Assembly: GCF_001654845.1 (NCBI RefSeq)
Contig: NZ_LXES01000038.1
Span: forward strand, 170,223-234,222
Source of the DNA: Enterobacter soli ATCC BAA-2102
Lineage (GTDB): Bacteria > Pseudomonadota > Gammaproteobacteria > Enterobacterales > Enterobacteriaceae
Direction of reading: 5' to 3'
DNA: 64,000 bases
The position numbers and the translations under genes are program-made. The notes beneath the pieces were generated by a model. The model ran no database searches. It was not told the DNA's origin and saw only the letters and a program-made list of their open reading frames with translations. This document shows positions 28,864 to 36,849 of this stretch, piece by piece. Every line of letters begins with the position of its first letter. Within the stretch, counting starts at the first letter, position 1.

Positions 28864-28894
28864 ATAAACAATCATCTAGCAGATGATTGTTTAT
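28864..28894. terminator. Terminator after precursor 2
   Basis: Perfect 14-bp inverted repeat ATAAACAATCATCT / AGATGATTGTTTAT with a 3-nt loop, 38 nt after the restored stop codon. Confidence 0.7.
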
Positions 28895-28939
28895 CAAATT
28901 TCGGCGATACAACTCGCGATGACCTGCTCCCCGTTGATT

Positions 28940-29275
28940 AGCCTTGGGACTATTGAGTTTAGGCTCTGTTGACTCTCCGAAATATGACAGGAAAAGTAAT
29001 GTAGGTATACATTGAGTTGTCCGCCTACAAAGATAAGTAGTTGTAAAAACACTTGAATTGACCTCTCTACACCTTAAGCCAAATATGTTGTGAAAAAATT
29101 ATAATTTTACATATTTTTACAAGTATTCACTTTTCACACACTTTTTGTGCGTGCAATAGTCATCTCGCACGAAATGTAAAACAAGATAAAAGAGGGATTT
29201 TATGTCAGGCATAAGAGAATTAAGTTTTGATGAAATAGCTCAGGTCAGTGGTGGTGGTAATGCAGGTGATCACGA
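28940..29275 (+). repeat. Microcin control-region repeat, copy B
   Basis: Second copy of the repeat at 27201-27538. The last 120 nt before the start codon are almost identical, including both hairpins (29135-29153 and 29147-29170). It drives the intact precursor gene at 29202. Confidence 0.85.
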
Positions 29276-29522
29276 CTGCTCTAACTCAGGAAGATCCTCC
29301 AGTGGTTCCTCTAAGGGGTCTAGTGGAATAGGGCACGACATTGGTTCTGCTATCGGAGGGGCTCTAGGTGCTGCTATTGGGACCGAAGTTGGAGGACCTA
29401 TGTGTGCGGCTATTGGTTCAGGCATTGGCGCAAATATTGGCGGAAATATCGCAGATCGTGTTCATGATGCACCAAGTGTATCTCACACCCCTGTCGGTAT
29501 CGGAACTTGCAATCGCTGGTAA
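29202..29522 (+). CDS. Class II microcin precursor 3 (intact)
   Basis: 106 residues. An 18-residue double-glycine leader (MSGIRELSFDEIAQVSGG) would be cut by the C39 peptidase of the exporter at 31429, leaving an 88-residue peptide starting GNAGDHDCSNSG. The body is Ser/Gly/Ala-rich with a hydrophobic GxxxG-like core (IGSAIGGALGAAIG, AAIGSGIGANIGG) and three Cys (HDC, PMC, GTC), ending CNRW. The leader recalls microcins S and PDI, whose maturation needs disulfides; this is from memory, not alignment. GAGGGA ribosome site 6 nt before ATG. The only complete toxin gene of the locus. Confidence 0.85.
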   Translation: MSGIRELSFDEIAQVSGGGNAGDHDCSNSGRSSSGSSKGSSGIGHDIGSAIGGALGAAIGTEVGGPMCAAIGSGIGANIGGNIADRVHDAPSVSHTPVGIGTCNRW

Positions 29523-29558
29523 TAATAGTTGTAGTTATTGATTTTTTCCTTATATAAC

Positions 29559-29580
29559 ATCATCAATAATAATTGATGAT
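29559..29580 (+). terminator. Hairpin between precursor 3 and immunity gene 3
   Basis: ATCATCAAT/ATTGATGAT nine-base stem with a 4-nt loop and no T-run after it. It may partly stop or stabilise the toxin mRNA, setting the toxin/immunity ratio. Confidence 0.45.
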
Positions 29581-29597
29581 ATAAAGTTAATGAGAAA

Positions 29598-29798
29598 ATG
29601 ATGAGTAAAGCCAATTTTACTGATGTAGTCAGAATTATTATGGCACCAATCGTATTTTGTTTTTTATTGTTTATAATTTTATTCTCATCTAGATTGATAT
29701 TAAATTCTTTAAATATTAGTGATATTTATCTGTACTCACTCCAGGCAATTATAGTTGCTTTGGTTTCTGGCGTTTATTTCTGGCTTAGGAAAAGATAG
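29598..29798 (+). CDS. Putative immunity protein 3 (membrane)
   Basis: 66 residues, MMSKANFTDVVRIIMAPIVF, two hydrophobic helices (about 10-33 and 43-61) and a basic C-terminus (WLRKR). It lies 75 nt after the intact microcin gene in the same direction, the expected place for its immunity protein. Different in sequence from the two other candidates, so each would protect against its own toxin. No homologue recognised. Confidence 0.65.
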   Translation: MMSKANFTDVVRIIMAPIVFCFLLFIILFSSRLILNSLNISDIYLYSLQAIIVALVSGVYFWLRKR

Positions 29799-30175
29799 TT
29801 ACTCATTTGGGACGCTACAGACTCTCTGCCTGGTTTCGTCCATATTAAGATAACTCGCTCCTCTTTGGGGAGCGAGGCTAAGAGAGGAGAGTTCTTCAAA
29901 TGATGGACTGGTGGGAGTTACAGCGATAAAAACATATCTGGCATTAGGGGTGCATGTATGGTTTTATCTGTATAGTGTATAAGAAATACTTACTACTTCC
30001 CTAGGTTATTACTTTGCTGATATTTTTTATAATGCATGCGCAATGTTTTTTATATAAGGTAGTTCTATTCGCTATTTTATTATTTACAGCAGAACTAAAA
30101 AGGTTTTGTCTTTCACTATCCTCCAGTATTCAGAAATGAGGATGTTTATTTTTTAATGCGCAGGTTATTACAAAT
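29799..30175. other. Gap between immunity gene 3 and the exporter genes
   Basis: 377 bp, AT-rich. Contains a stem-loop CTCGCTCC/GGAGCGAG (29854-29876) without a T-run, likely the end of the microcin transcript, and presumably the exporter promoter, which I cannot pinpoint. No gene seen beyond a 9-codon frame. Confidence 0.5.
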
Positions 30176-31429
30176 ATGGTTGTGTTCAGAAAGGAATCTT
30201 TAGAATATCAGAATGAAACCTCACACGGCGATATAATCATTCCATCATCTTCAGGTACGTCCTTCATAGCAGTTGCAACATTTTTTTTATCCTTGAGTGT
30301 TGCATCGTTTGTTTATTATGGGAGCTATAGCCGCAAGGCACATCTCTCTGGCATTGTAATGCCCTCATCCGGATTAATAAAAATAATCCCGCAGTATGCC
30401 GGGTACGTCACAAGGCTGGCGGCATGTGAAGGCCAGCATGTCGCCGCCGGGGAATCTCTCTACCACATTAGCGGCGAGCATTACAACGGACAGGGGGACG
30501 GTACACTGGCGGCTATGAGCCAATCCCTGAAGACACAATATACTATGCTGGCCTCTCAGCAGACCCTGGAATCACGGGATAACCGTCAGCAGCAGGAAGC
30601 AGTGCGACAGCGAATTGCCTCCCTGCAACCACAGATTAAAAGTGCTGAGCAACGGCTGATGCTGGCTGAACGTCAGGTCCAGCTAGCCACCTCCGTCATG
30701 GAGCGCTATAAAATACTGGCCGGCACACATTACGTTTCGGATATAGAGTTCCAGCAGAAACAAATTGATGTCTCTGCGACACAGCAAAACGTTGAGGACC
30801 AGCGTCAGGGACTTCTTCAGTTGAGCACCACAAGAACAGCCGCTGAAGACGATCTTAATCACCTCATCGTCCAGGGGGAAAGCCGTAGAGCCGAACTGGA
30901 CAGACAGCTTCAGGGGATCAGACAACAGCAGGACGAACTGGCAGGACAGGAGAATTTCACCCTGACGTCGCCCGTATCCGGTACCGTTGCAGCAGTGCTG
31001 GTCAGACAGGGGCAGTCTGTCAGAGCCTCGGAGCCTGTAATGACCGTAGTGCCTGACAACGCACGCCTGCAGATTGAACTCTACGCCACCAGTCAACATG
31101 CCGGGTTCATTCAGCCGGGGCAGCGTGTGGCTCTGCGGTTCGCTGCTTTTCCTTATCAGAAGTTTGGCGTTCAATACGGCACTATACGTGAAATCAGCCG
31201 TACAACGCTGACTCCATCGGACTTACTCTCTGTATCCCCTGTTACATGGAAGGAGAATGAAGGGCATTACCGCGTCATAGTCGTACCGGATAAGTCCTTT
31301 ATCCTGGCTTATGGAAAAAAAGAAACCCTGCGCCCCGGTATGACGCTTGAGGGTGATGTCAGTCTGGATACACGTCATTTATGGGAGTGGCTGACAGAAC
31401 CGCTCTGGAGCCTGAAAGGAAAACTGTAA
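30176..31429 (+). CDS. Microcin secretion accessory protein, CvaA/HlyD family
   Basis: 417 residues. One N-terminal membrane helix (about 32-51) follows a short cytoplasmic stretch. A lipoyl/barrel-sandwich half (LSGIVMPSSGLIKIIPQYAG) comes next, then a long coiled coil (about 115-255, Gln-rich) and the second half (TSPVSGTVAAVLVRQGQSVRASEPVMTVVP) with a C-terminal beta domain (YQKFGVQYGTIREISRT). It is a membrane-fusion protein linking the ABC exporter to TolC, as CvaA does for colicin V. The stop overlaps the next start by 1 nt (TAATG). Confidence 0.92.
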   Translation: MVVFRKESLEYQNETSHGDIIIPSSSGTSFIAVATFFLSLSVASFVYYGSYSRKAHLSGIVMPSSGLIKIIPQYAGYVTRLAACEGQHVAAGESLYHISGEHYNGQGDGTLAAMSQSLKTQYTMLASQQTLESRDNRQQQEAVRQRIASLQPQIKSAEQRLMLAERQVQLATSVMERYKILAGTHYVSDIEFQQKQIDVSATQQNVEDQRQGLLQLSTTRTAAEDDLNHLIVQGESRRAELDRQLQGIRQQQDELAGQENFTLTSPVSGTVAAVLVRQGQSVRASEPVMTVVPDNARLQIELYATSQHAGFIQPGQRVALRFAAFPYQKFGVQYGTIREISRTTLTPSDLLSVSPVTWKENEGHYRVIVVPDKSFILAYGKKETLRPGMTLEGDVSLDTRHLWEWLTEPLWSLKGKL

Positions 31430-33633
31430 TGGAATCACTAAACTGGACAGGGAAAAAACGGTTTCACCTGATTCGTCAGACAGAGTCAGCGGAGTGTGGT
31501 CTGGCGTGCCTGGCAATGATGGCCTGCTGGCATGGCCTGCAGACGGATTTACCTACACTCCGTGAACGCTTCAGCATCAGTACTCATGGGATGACCCTTC
31601 AAAGGTTGATTGAGTGTGCAGCCGGTATCCGAATGTCCTCCCGTGCGGTCAGGTTAGAACCGGAAGATCTGAAATCCTTATCACTGCCGTGTATTCTCCA
31701 CTGGAATATGAATCATTTTGTCGTGCTTCATAAGGTTCGCGGGAGCCAGTTGATTATATATGATCCCGACAAAGGGAAAGTTACCCTCTCTCTTCAGGAG
31801 GCTGGTAAGCACTTCACCGGCGTTGCGCTGGAGTTGATGCCAGCCAGCGATTTCACCGTCAGGGATGAAAGAAAAAAAATACGTCTCCGCCAGTTGATAG
31901 GTAAGACGACCGGTCTGCTCCCTGCAATGTCGCGAATTATCATTTTTGCCCTGGCACTGGAGCTCCTGACGCTGGGAAGTCCTCTTCTCAACCAATTGGT
32001 AATCGATGAGGTCCTTGTGGCCGCCGATCGAGGCCTATTAACCGTCATTATCATTGCCCTGGTGCTGTTGTCGCTGACTCAGATGCTGCTGTCACTGGCC
32101 CGTCAGTGGGCAAGTATCACCCTCTCCGTGAATTTTAATATGCAGTGGACGGCCAGGGTGTTTCATCATCTGGTGCGCCTCCCTCTGTCCTGGTTCGATG
32201 CGCGTAGTAAGGGAAGTATTAATGCCCGGTTTGATGCGGTAAATACTATCCAGCAGGCGCTGACCTCACAGGTACTGGAAGGTATTCTTGATGTACTGCT
32301 TGTCGTGACAGCCCTCTGCATGATGTTGCTATACAGCCCTGAAATGACGCTGATCGCGGTACTGGCAGCCATCATTTACGGTGTACTCAGAGCGCTTTGG
32401 TATCCTTCCCTGCGGCAGTCGGCGGAAGATGCCTGGGATGCTGGTGCAAGAGAGTCCGGGCATTTCCTTGAAACACTCAACGGGATACTGAGCCTGAGAA
32501 TAAACGGTGTGACCGCCCACCGCGAAGCCGCATGGCTAAATTTAAACGTAACCCGCAGAAATACACATTTACGCCAGAGTCGCCTGCTGATGTGTTATGA
32601 CATTGCGCATACCTTGACCGGCAGTATGGTATCGGCGGCTATTTTATGGATAGGTGCTGACGAGGTACTGAACGGTACCTTTACCGTTGGGATGCTGGTG
32701 GCTTATTTGTCTTACCAGATGCGTTTTTCTTCGAGTATCAGCAGCCTGACGGATAAGTTTTTTGCCTGGCGTATGCTTGATGTTTATAACGAGCGTCTGG
32801 CTGACATTGTGCTCACCCCGACAGAAGGCCAGCAGCAACCTGTTCAGGAGGATGGCAGGGTATCTACCTTACCCTTTGTATTCCGGGGAAAAGAGTCCGT
32901 AAATACCGATGTTTCGTTATCGCTGGCAGATATAATTTTCAGCCATAAGGGTAGCAATAAGCCAATTCTCCGCGGCGTATCGCTGACGTTGAAGCCAGGC
33001 GAAGTGGTCGCTATTACGGGTAAATCCGGATGCGGTAAATCGACGCTGGTTAAACTCATTCTGGGGATTCATATCCCGGATGAAGGAACGATCACAACAT
33101 TTGGCATCCCGCATACCCACCCTGATTATTTCCGGGTACGCCGACGCATTGGTACTGTTTTGCAGGATGACCATCTGTTCCGGGGTTCGATAGCAGATAA
33201 CATCATCTTTTTCAGTGATGACCGCGATCCCGAACGCATGAATCAGTGTGCCCGTCTTGCACTTATTGACAGAGATATAATGGCAATGCCGATGGGGTAT
33301 CAGACATTAATCGGGGAAACCGGTGGAGGTCTTTCCGGAGGACAAAAGCAACGTATTCTTCTGGCGAGAGCACTGTATAAGACACCGGGGTTCTTGTTGC
33401 TCGATGAAGCAACCAGCCACCTTGATGTTGAGAGTGAAATTCAAATAAGTCAGACGCTACGAAAGCTGGGACTACCTGTCCTGCTCATTGCCCATCGCCC
33501 GGAAACTATTGCATCTGCGGACCGGGTTTTGTATCTGGAAGATGGTTATTGCACGGAGCTAAAAAGCCCGAAGAGAACTTGCGGTGGCGAATCTGTCAGT
33601 GGTCATAATGATAAGGCAATAACCCAAATATGA
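31429..33633 (+). CDS. Microcin ABC exporter with C39 peptidase, CvaB-like
   Basis: 734 residues from MESLNWTGKKRF; the frame is open 16 codons earlier but inside the previous gene. Residues 1-130 are a C39 peptidase with Cys23 (AECGLAC), His96 (NMNHFVVL) and Asp112 (YDPDKGK), which removes double-glycine leaders. A six-helix membrane domain follows (about 165-445), then the ATPase: Walker A ITGKSGCGKSTL (near 528), signature LSGGQKQRILLARAL (near 634), Walker B FLLLDEATSHLD, H-loop LIAHRPE. All catalytic residues are present, so export should be functional. The C-terminal tail after residue 715 is unusual and low in conservation. Confidence 0.93.
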   Translation: MESLNWTGKKRFHLIRQTESAECGLACLAMMACWHGLQTDLPTLRERFSISTHGMTLQRLIECAAGIRMSSRAVRLEPEDLKSLSLPCILHWNMNHFVVLHKVRGSQLIIYDPDKGKVTLSLQEAGKHFTGVALELMPASDFTVRDERKKIRLRQLIGKTTGLLPAMSRIIIFALALELLTLGSPLLNQLVIDEVLVAADRGLLTVIIIALVLLSLTQMLLSLARQWASITLSVNFNMQWTARVFHHLVRLPLSWFDARSKGSINARFDAVNTIQQALTSQVLEGILDVLLVVTALCMMLLYSPEMTLIAVLAAIIYGVLRALWYPSLRQSAEDAWDAGARESGHFLETLNGILSLRINGVTAHREAAWLNLNVTRRNTHLRQSRLLMCYDIAHTLTGSMVSAAILWIGADEVLNGTFTVGMLVAYLSYQMRFSSSISSLTDKFFAWRMLDVYNERLADIVLTPTEGQQQPVQEDGRVSTLPFVFRGKESVNTDVSLSLADIIFSHKGSNKPILRGVSLTLKPGEVVAITGKSGCGKSTLVKLILGIHIPDEGTITTFGIPHTHPDYFRVRRRIGTVLQDDHLFRGSIADNIIFFSDDRDPERMNQCARLALIDRDIMAMPMGYQTLIGETGGGLSGGQKQRILLARALYKTPGFLLLDEATSHLDVESEIQISQTLRKLGLPVLLIAHRPETIASADRVLYLEDGYCTELKSPKRTCGGESVSGHNDKAITQI

Positions 33634-33720
33634 CCCAATCTAAAATTCGACCTCTGGATCAAACTGCTACTATGAGTGCCAAAACTAAGTTTAGACATCC
33701 GGGGTGGGCAAAACTCAAAT

Positions 33721-33748
33721 GTCAGCTTTGTGCCAGGAGCGGACGTTA
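33721..33748. repeat. Short inverted repeat, left copy
   Basis: GTCAGCTTTGTGCCAGGAGC and the following GGACGTTAA recur in inverted orientation at about 35733-35762 with a few mismatches. The pair brackets the DUF421/DUF3290/VOC segment. The gap 33634-33820 holds no gene. Confidence 0.5.
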
Positions 33749-33820
33749 ATGTCAGTGTTCTCAGGCAGAGGCACACCAGAAATGGCTGCCTCCTGATAAA
33801 ATGGTGTTGATTTTTGGATG

Positions 33821-34462
33821 TTATTTTTCATATCCGTATAAATTAATCCTACCCGACAAGTACTCGCCTAAATATACTTCACTGATTTTACTGAAGCCTT
33901 TCTTTGTAACTTCAGTTTCTAACCATTCGCTGTCTTTATTAAGGATTTCTAACAGGTCATGGTTGGCCAAACCGTCCACTATAATTGGGTAGCGTATATT
34001 TTCATCGCCACTTTGTATGATGGTTAATTGCCCATTTTGTTCGAGAACGACGCGTTTTAGTTGTTCTATCTCATAAATTCCATTTGCTCTTAATTTGAAC
34101 ATCAGGTCATTTGCAGAAACGCCATTCCGTAAACACTCCTTAACATTAACACTGCCATTGTGTACTAAGGTAATCGGTTTGCCATCAATTATCCTTTTAA
34201 TTAATCGGTTGTTTTCCTTTAGGAATTTAAGAGCAAAGACCAAGAGGGTCCATATGATTAGGACCAGAATGAATTGAAGGACCGTTATAGATTCGTTGTA
34301 AATTACGCCTCCTATAATTCCCCCCAGCACATAGTTTTGAACCTGGTCCATTGCAGATGAGGGGGCCAGATTTCCTTTCCCCATAAGATTTATTTGAACA
34401 ATTAAACACAATATCCCCAGTCCCAACTTGATAATGATAGGTAAATAAATTATCATTTCCAC
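33821..34462 (-). CDS. DUF421 (YetF-type) membrane protein
   Basis: 213 residues. Three hydrophobic helices in the first 80 residues (NYVLGGIIGGVIYN is the family hallmark), then a soluble DUF421 domain (KRIIDGKPITLVHNG, ANDLMFKLRANGIYEIEQLKRVVLEQNGQL). Function unknown; relatives include B. subtilis YetF and YrbG. It follows a DUF3290 gene by 3 nt, a pairing seen widely in Firmicutes and some enterobacteria. AT-rich, so probably acquired. Confidence 0.82.
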   Translation of the reverse strand: MEMIIYLPIIIKLGLGILCLIVQINLMGKGNLAPSSAMDQVQNYVLGGIIGGVIYNESITVLQFILVLIIWTLLVFALKFLKENNRLIKRIIDGKPITLVHNGSVNVKECLRNGVSANDLMFKLRANGIYEIEQLKRVVLEQNGQLTIIQSGDENIRYPIIVDGLANHDLLEILNKDSEWLETEVTKKGFSKISEVYLGEYLSGRINLYGYEK

Positions 34463-34465
34463 ACC

Positions 34466-34912
34466 TCAGTTTGTTATGATTTCTATTTCTGGGTTTACTA
34501 ACGAAACCTCTACTAAATTGTATGTTTTTTGATCTGGGCTCAAATTGACGCGATAAAAAACATCACTAATTTTAACGATAATGCCATCAGAGAGTTGTAC
34601 GGAACTGGAAAATATAGCATTTACATTCACATCTTTTTTTTGTGATAGGAGCCTAACAAAATTAACCATTTGTGAGGATTGGGAATGTATATTTTGACTA
34701 TCAGTATAATCAGCATATTGAACACCCGAAATGAAGAGCAAAAACAAGAAAACTATGATTGTTAAGTCACGATATTTGGTTTGCAGGCGATGACGCATAT
34801 ACAGGCTAAAAACAACGATCAAGATAAATAAAGTACTAAATATAACTATGTATTTTAAATAGTCATTGATATTAGACTGCATTTGTAGATAATCTATGCT
34901 ATAAAATTTCAT
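34466..34912 (-). CDS. DUF3290 membrane protein
   Basis: 148 residues, MKFYSIDYLQMQSNINDYLKY, with two hydrophobic helices (about 20-41 and 49-66) and a soluble C-terminal part that includes VQLSDGIIVKISDVFYRVN. The N-terminal pattern fits DUF3290. Forms a two-gene unit with the DUF421 gene downstream, suggesting the products work together in the membrane. Function unknown. Confidence 0.78.
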   Translation of the reverse strand: MKFYSIDYLQMQSNINDYLKYIVIFSTLFILIVVFSLYMRHRLQTKYRDLTIIVFLFLLFISGVQYADYTDSQNIHSQSSQMVNFVRLLSQKKDVNVNAIFSSSVQLSDGIIVKISDVFYRVNLSPDQKTYNLVEVSLVNPEIEIITN

Positions 34913-35198
34913 ATAAGTTTAATCCCTAACCCCTCAAAACCACATTTTTATTATAGTAAAACATTTCCATTATTCGTTATGGTGTAACTTAGTAGCTAAT
35001 TATTAGTTATCAACTGAAATTGGTCATTATCCTTAAGCCAACTATAGTGACTTGCTTGTTATGACTCAAGGCATCTCAATGTTAGTAGCATTCAGAACTT
35101 CCGTTCTTCGCTCATGTCGGGTATTAACCATTCTTCCATACAGGTTACTCCCTACCTGGAAAAGAATTCAGAGTATAAATAATCTTCTAACATACTGA

Positions 35199-35636
35199 TT
35201 AGTAAGATGTAAGATCTCGAATTACTTCGAGCCCAACTTGTTGTCCATAAGAAAGCTCCAGAGTATTACCGTCAGGGTCCGCGAAGAAAACGTAATAACC
35301 CACAGGTTCTCCAGCATCTTCAGGCTCTTTTCGTAACACGCCCTCAACTCGAGCCATACCTATTTTCCTGTCAATTTCTTCGCGGTCGGCACAGGCAATG
35401 CCCAGATGGCCGAAATGACCCAACGGGGTGTCAGTCACGTTGTCCGCCTGAACTAAAACAAGCGCAAATGGGCGAGTGTGATCGCTTAGCCATGCCACTT
35501 TACGTGCATCCGGAACATCAGGTTCGCGCCGGTGGACAACAGACATACCGGCATAGCGCTCATAAAACGCAATACTTTTATCTAATTCTCTTACGACAAA
35601 AGCGACGTGCGTAAAACCAACATCTATCTCTTTCAT
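35199..35636 (-). CDS. VOC-family (glyoxalase/dioxygenase-like) protein
   Basis: 145 residues with a paired beta-alpha-beta-beta-beta vicinal-oxygen-chelate fold. Likely metal ligands are His10 (FTHVAFVV), a His in FGHLGIACAD and Glu in NTLELSYG. Such proteins include lactoylglutathione lyases and fosfomycin-resistance enzymes; the substrate here cannot be assigned. Stands alone between two gene-poor gaps; GC content closer to the backbone than its left neighbours. Confidence 0.75.
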   Translation of the reverse strand: MKEIDVGFTHVAFVVRELDKSIAFYERYAGMSVVHRREPDVPDARKVAWLSDHTRPFALVLVQADNVTDTPLGHFGHLGIACADREEIDRKIGMARVEGVLRKEPEDAGEPVGYYVFFADPDGNTLELSYGQQVGLEVIRDLTSY

Positions 35637-35732
35637 ATTTATGATTTACCTATCCGGAGCCAATAGCTTTTACTCTAAAACCTTAAGTACACTTCAGGTC
35701 AAGTTATTAAACTGTCCCTCATCTACCAGATT

Positions 35733-35762
35733 TTTAATGTCCGCTTTTCGCTCAAAGCAGAC
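35733..35762. repeat. Short inverted repeat, right copy
   Basis: TTAATGTCCGCTTTTCGCTC and the following AAAGCAGAC match the left copy at 33721 in reverse complement. The surrounding gap 35637-35871 holds no gene that I can support. Confidence 0.5.
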
Positions 35763-35871
35763 CTTCAGTTCCAGAAGATTGTCCGCTTCGTACCAGACGC
35801 TACTAACATCAGGGTGTATTAATCAACGGGGGAGCAAGTCATTTATATCAACCTTTGCTCCCGCCAACACC

Positions 35872-36837
35872 TCACAATCCAATCACCAGCTCCCCCGAAT
35901 GGCTCCGCGAGCAGCACAGCGCCACCTGCTGATCCCGTGCGCTTTTCTCCTCTGCCGATTGCACGGTATCCCGATGGTCCACCACGCCGTCGATAACCGG
36001 CGTCAGACATGCGCCACAAATCCCCATCTCGCAGGACAGCGGGACCGCCACGCCATTTTCCAGCAAAACCTGAGCAATCGTTTTATCCGCAGGCACGGGC
36101 CAGCGTTCTCCGGTTGATGCCAGGGTGACGGTAAACACATCGCCAGTGTGTGCGTTAGCAGTGGGGGCTACGGGCTGGAATGCCTCACTGTGGATATGCG
36201 TTGCTGCCCAGCCTTTCCCGGCCGCTACGTCACGGACTTTGGCCATAAATTCGAGTGGGCCGCAGGTGTATACATGTAACCCGTCATGCGCTGCGGGCAG
36301 ATCCTGGCTAAGCCGCGCGCGTGGGCTTTCTCCCTCGCAGGAGGCGTGAATGATGCACTCGCCGTTACGCCACCCATCCGACACTTCACGGACAAACGCC
36401 GCGTTTTCACGTTTTTTAACGTAATAGTGCAGGGTAAATGGCGTGCCAGAAGCCTCAAGCTGAAGGGCCATTGCATACAGCGGCGTAATGCCAATCCCCG
36501 CCGCCAGCAGCACAACCCGGTCTGCCTGATGAAGCGGAAACAGATTGCGCGGAGAGGAGATAACGAGCTTCTGCCCCGGTCGCAGCGTCTCGTGGATATA
36601 ACGCGAACCCCCGCGTGACGCCGTTTCTCGCCCGACGCAGATAAGATAGCTTTCATCCCCACACGCCCCGGTCAGAGAATACTGGCGAATAATCCCGCAG
36701 GGCAGATGCACGTCAATGTGCGCCCCGGGCTGCCAGCCAGGCAGGGTTCCGCCGTTGTCTGCCACCAGCCTGACGGCCAGGCTCTTGTCGCCCTGGCGCC
36801 ACAGCCCGTCAACAATAACGCTCAGCATCTCGCTCAT
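35872..36837 (-). CDS. hpxE: HpxE, flavin/2Fe-2S reductase of hypoxanthine oxidation
   Basis: 321 residues of the phthalate/vanillate oxygenase reductase family. An N-terminal flavin-binding barrel (HIDVHLPCGIIRQYSLTG) is followed by an NAD-binding domain (VVLLAAGIGITPLYAMA, VYTCGPLEFM) and a C-terminal plant-type 2Fe-2S ferredoxin domain with LSCEMGICGACLTPV and the fourth Cys in ALCCS. It passes electrons from NAD(P)H to the Rieske oxygenase HpxD. In Klebsiella HpxDE convert hypoxanthine to xanthine and urate steps. It follows hpxD by 12 nt. Confidence 0.88.
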   Translation of the reverse strand: MSEMLSVIVDGLWRQGDKSLAVRLVADNGGTLPGWQPGAHIDVHLPCGIIRQYSLTGACGDESYLICVGRETASRGGSRYIHETLRPGQKLVISSPRNLFPLHQADRVVLLAAGIGITPLYAMALQLEASGTPFTLHYYVKKRENAAFVREVSDGWRNGECIIHASCEGESPRARLSQDLPAAHDGLHVYTCGPLEFMAKVRDVAAGKGWAATHIHSEAFQPVAPTANAHTGDVFTVTLASTGERWPVPADKTIAQVLLENGVAVPLSCEMGICGACLTPVIDGVVDHRDTVQSAEEKSARDQQVALCCSRSHSGELVIGL

Positions 36838-36849
36838 CTTGTCCCTCCG

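Noticed and set aside
27201..29275. CRISPR or short tandem repeat array in the microcin region
   Set aside because: Only two long copies of one block, each tied to a precursor gene; no spacer-repeat periodicity.
29899..29930. Nine-codon frame MMDWWELQR after a GGAG-like site
   Set aside because: Too short to support as a gene; could be a leader peptide but nothing else indicates it.
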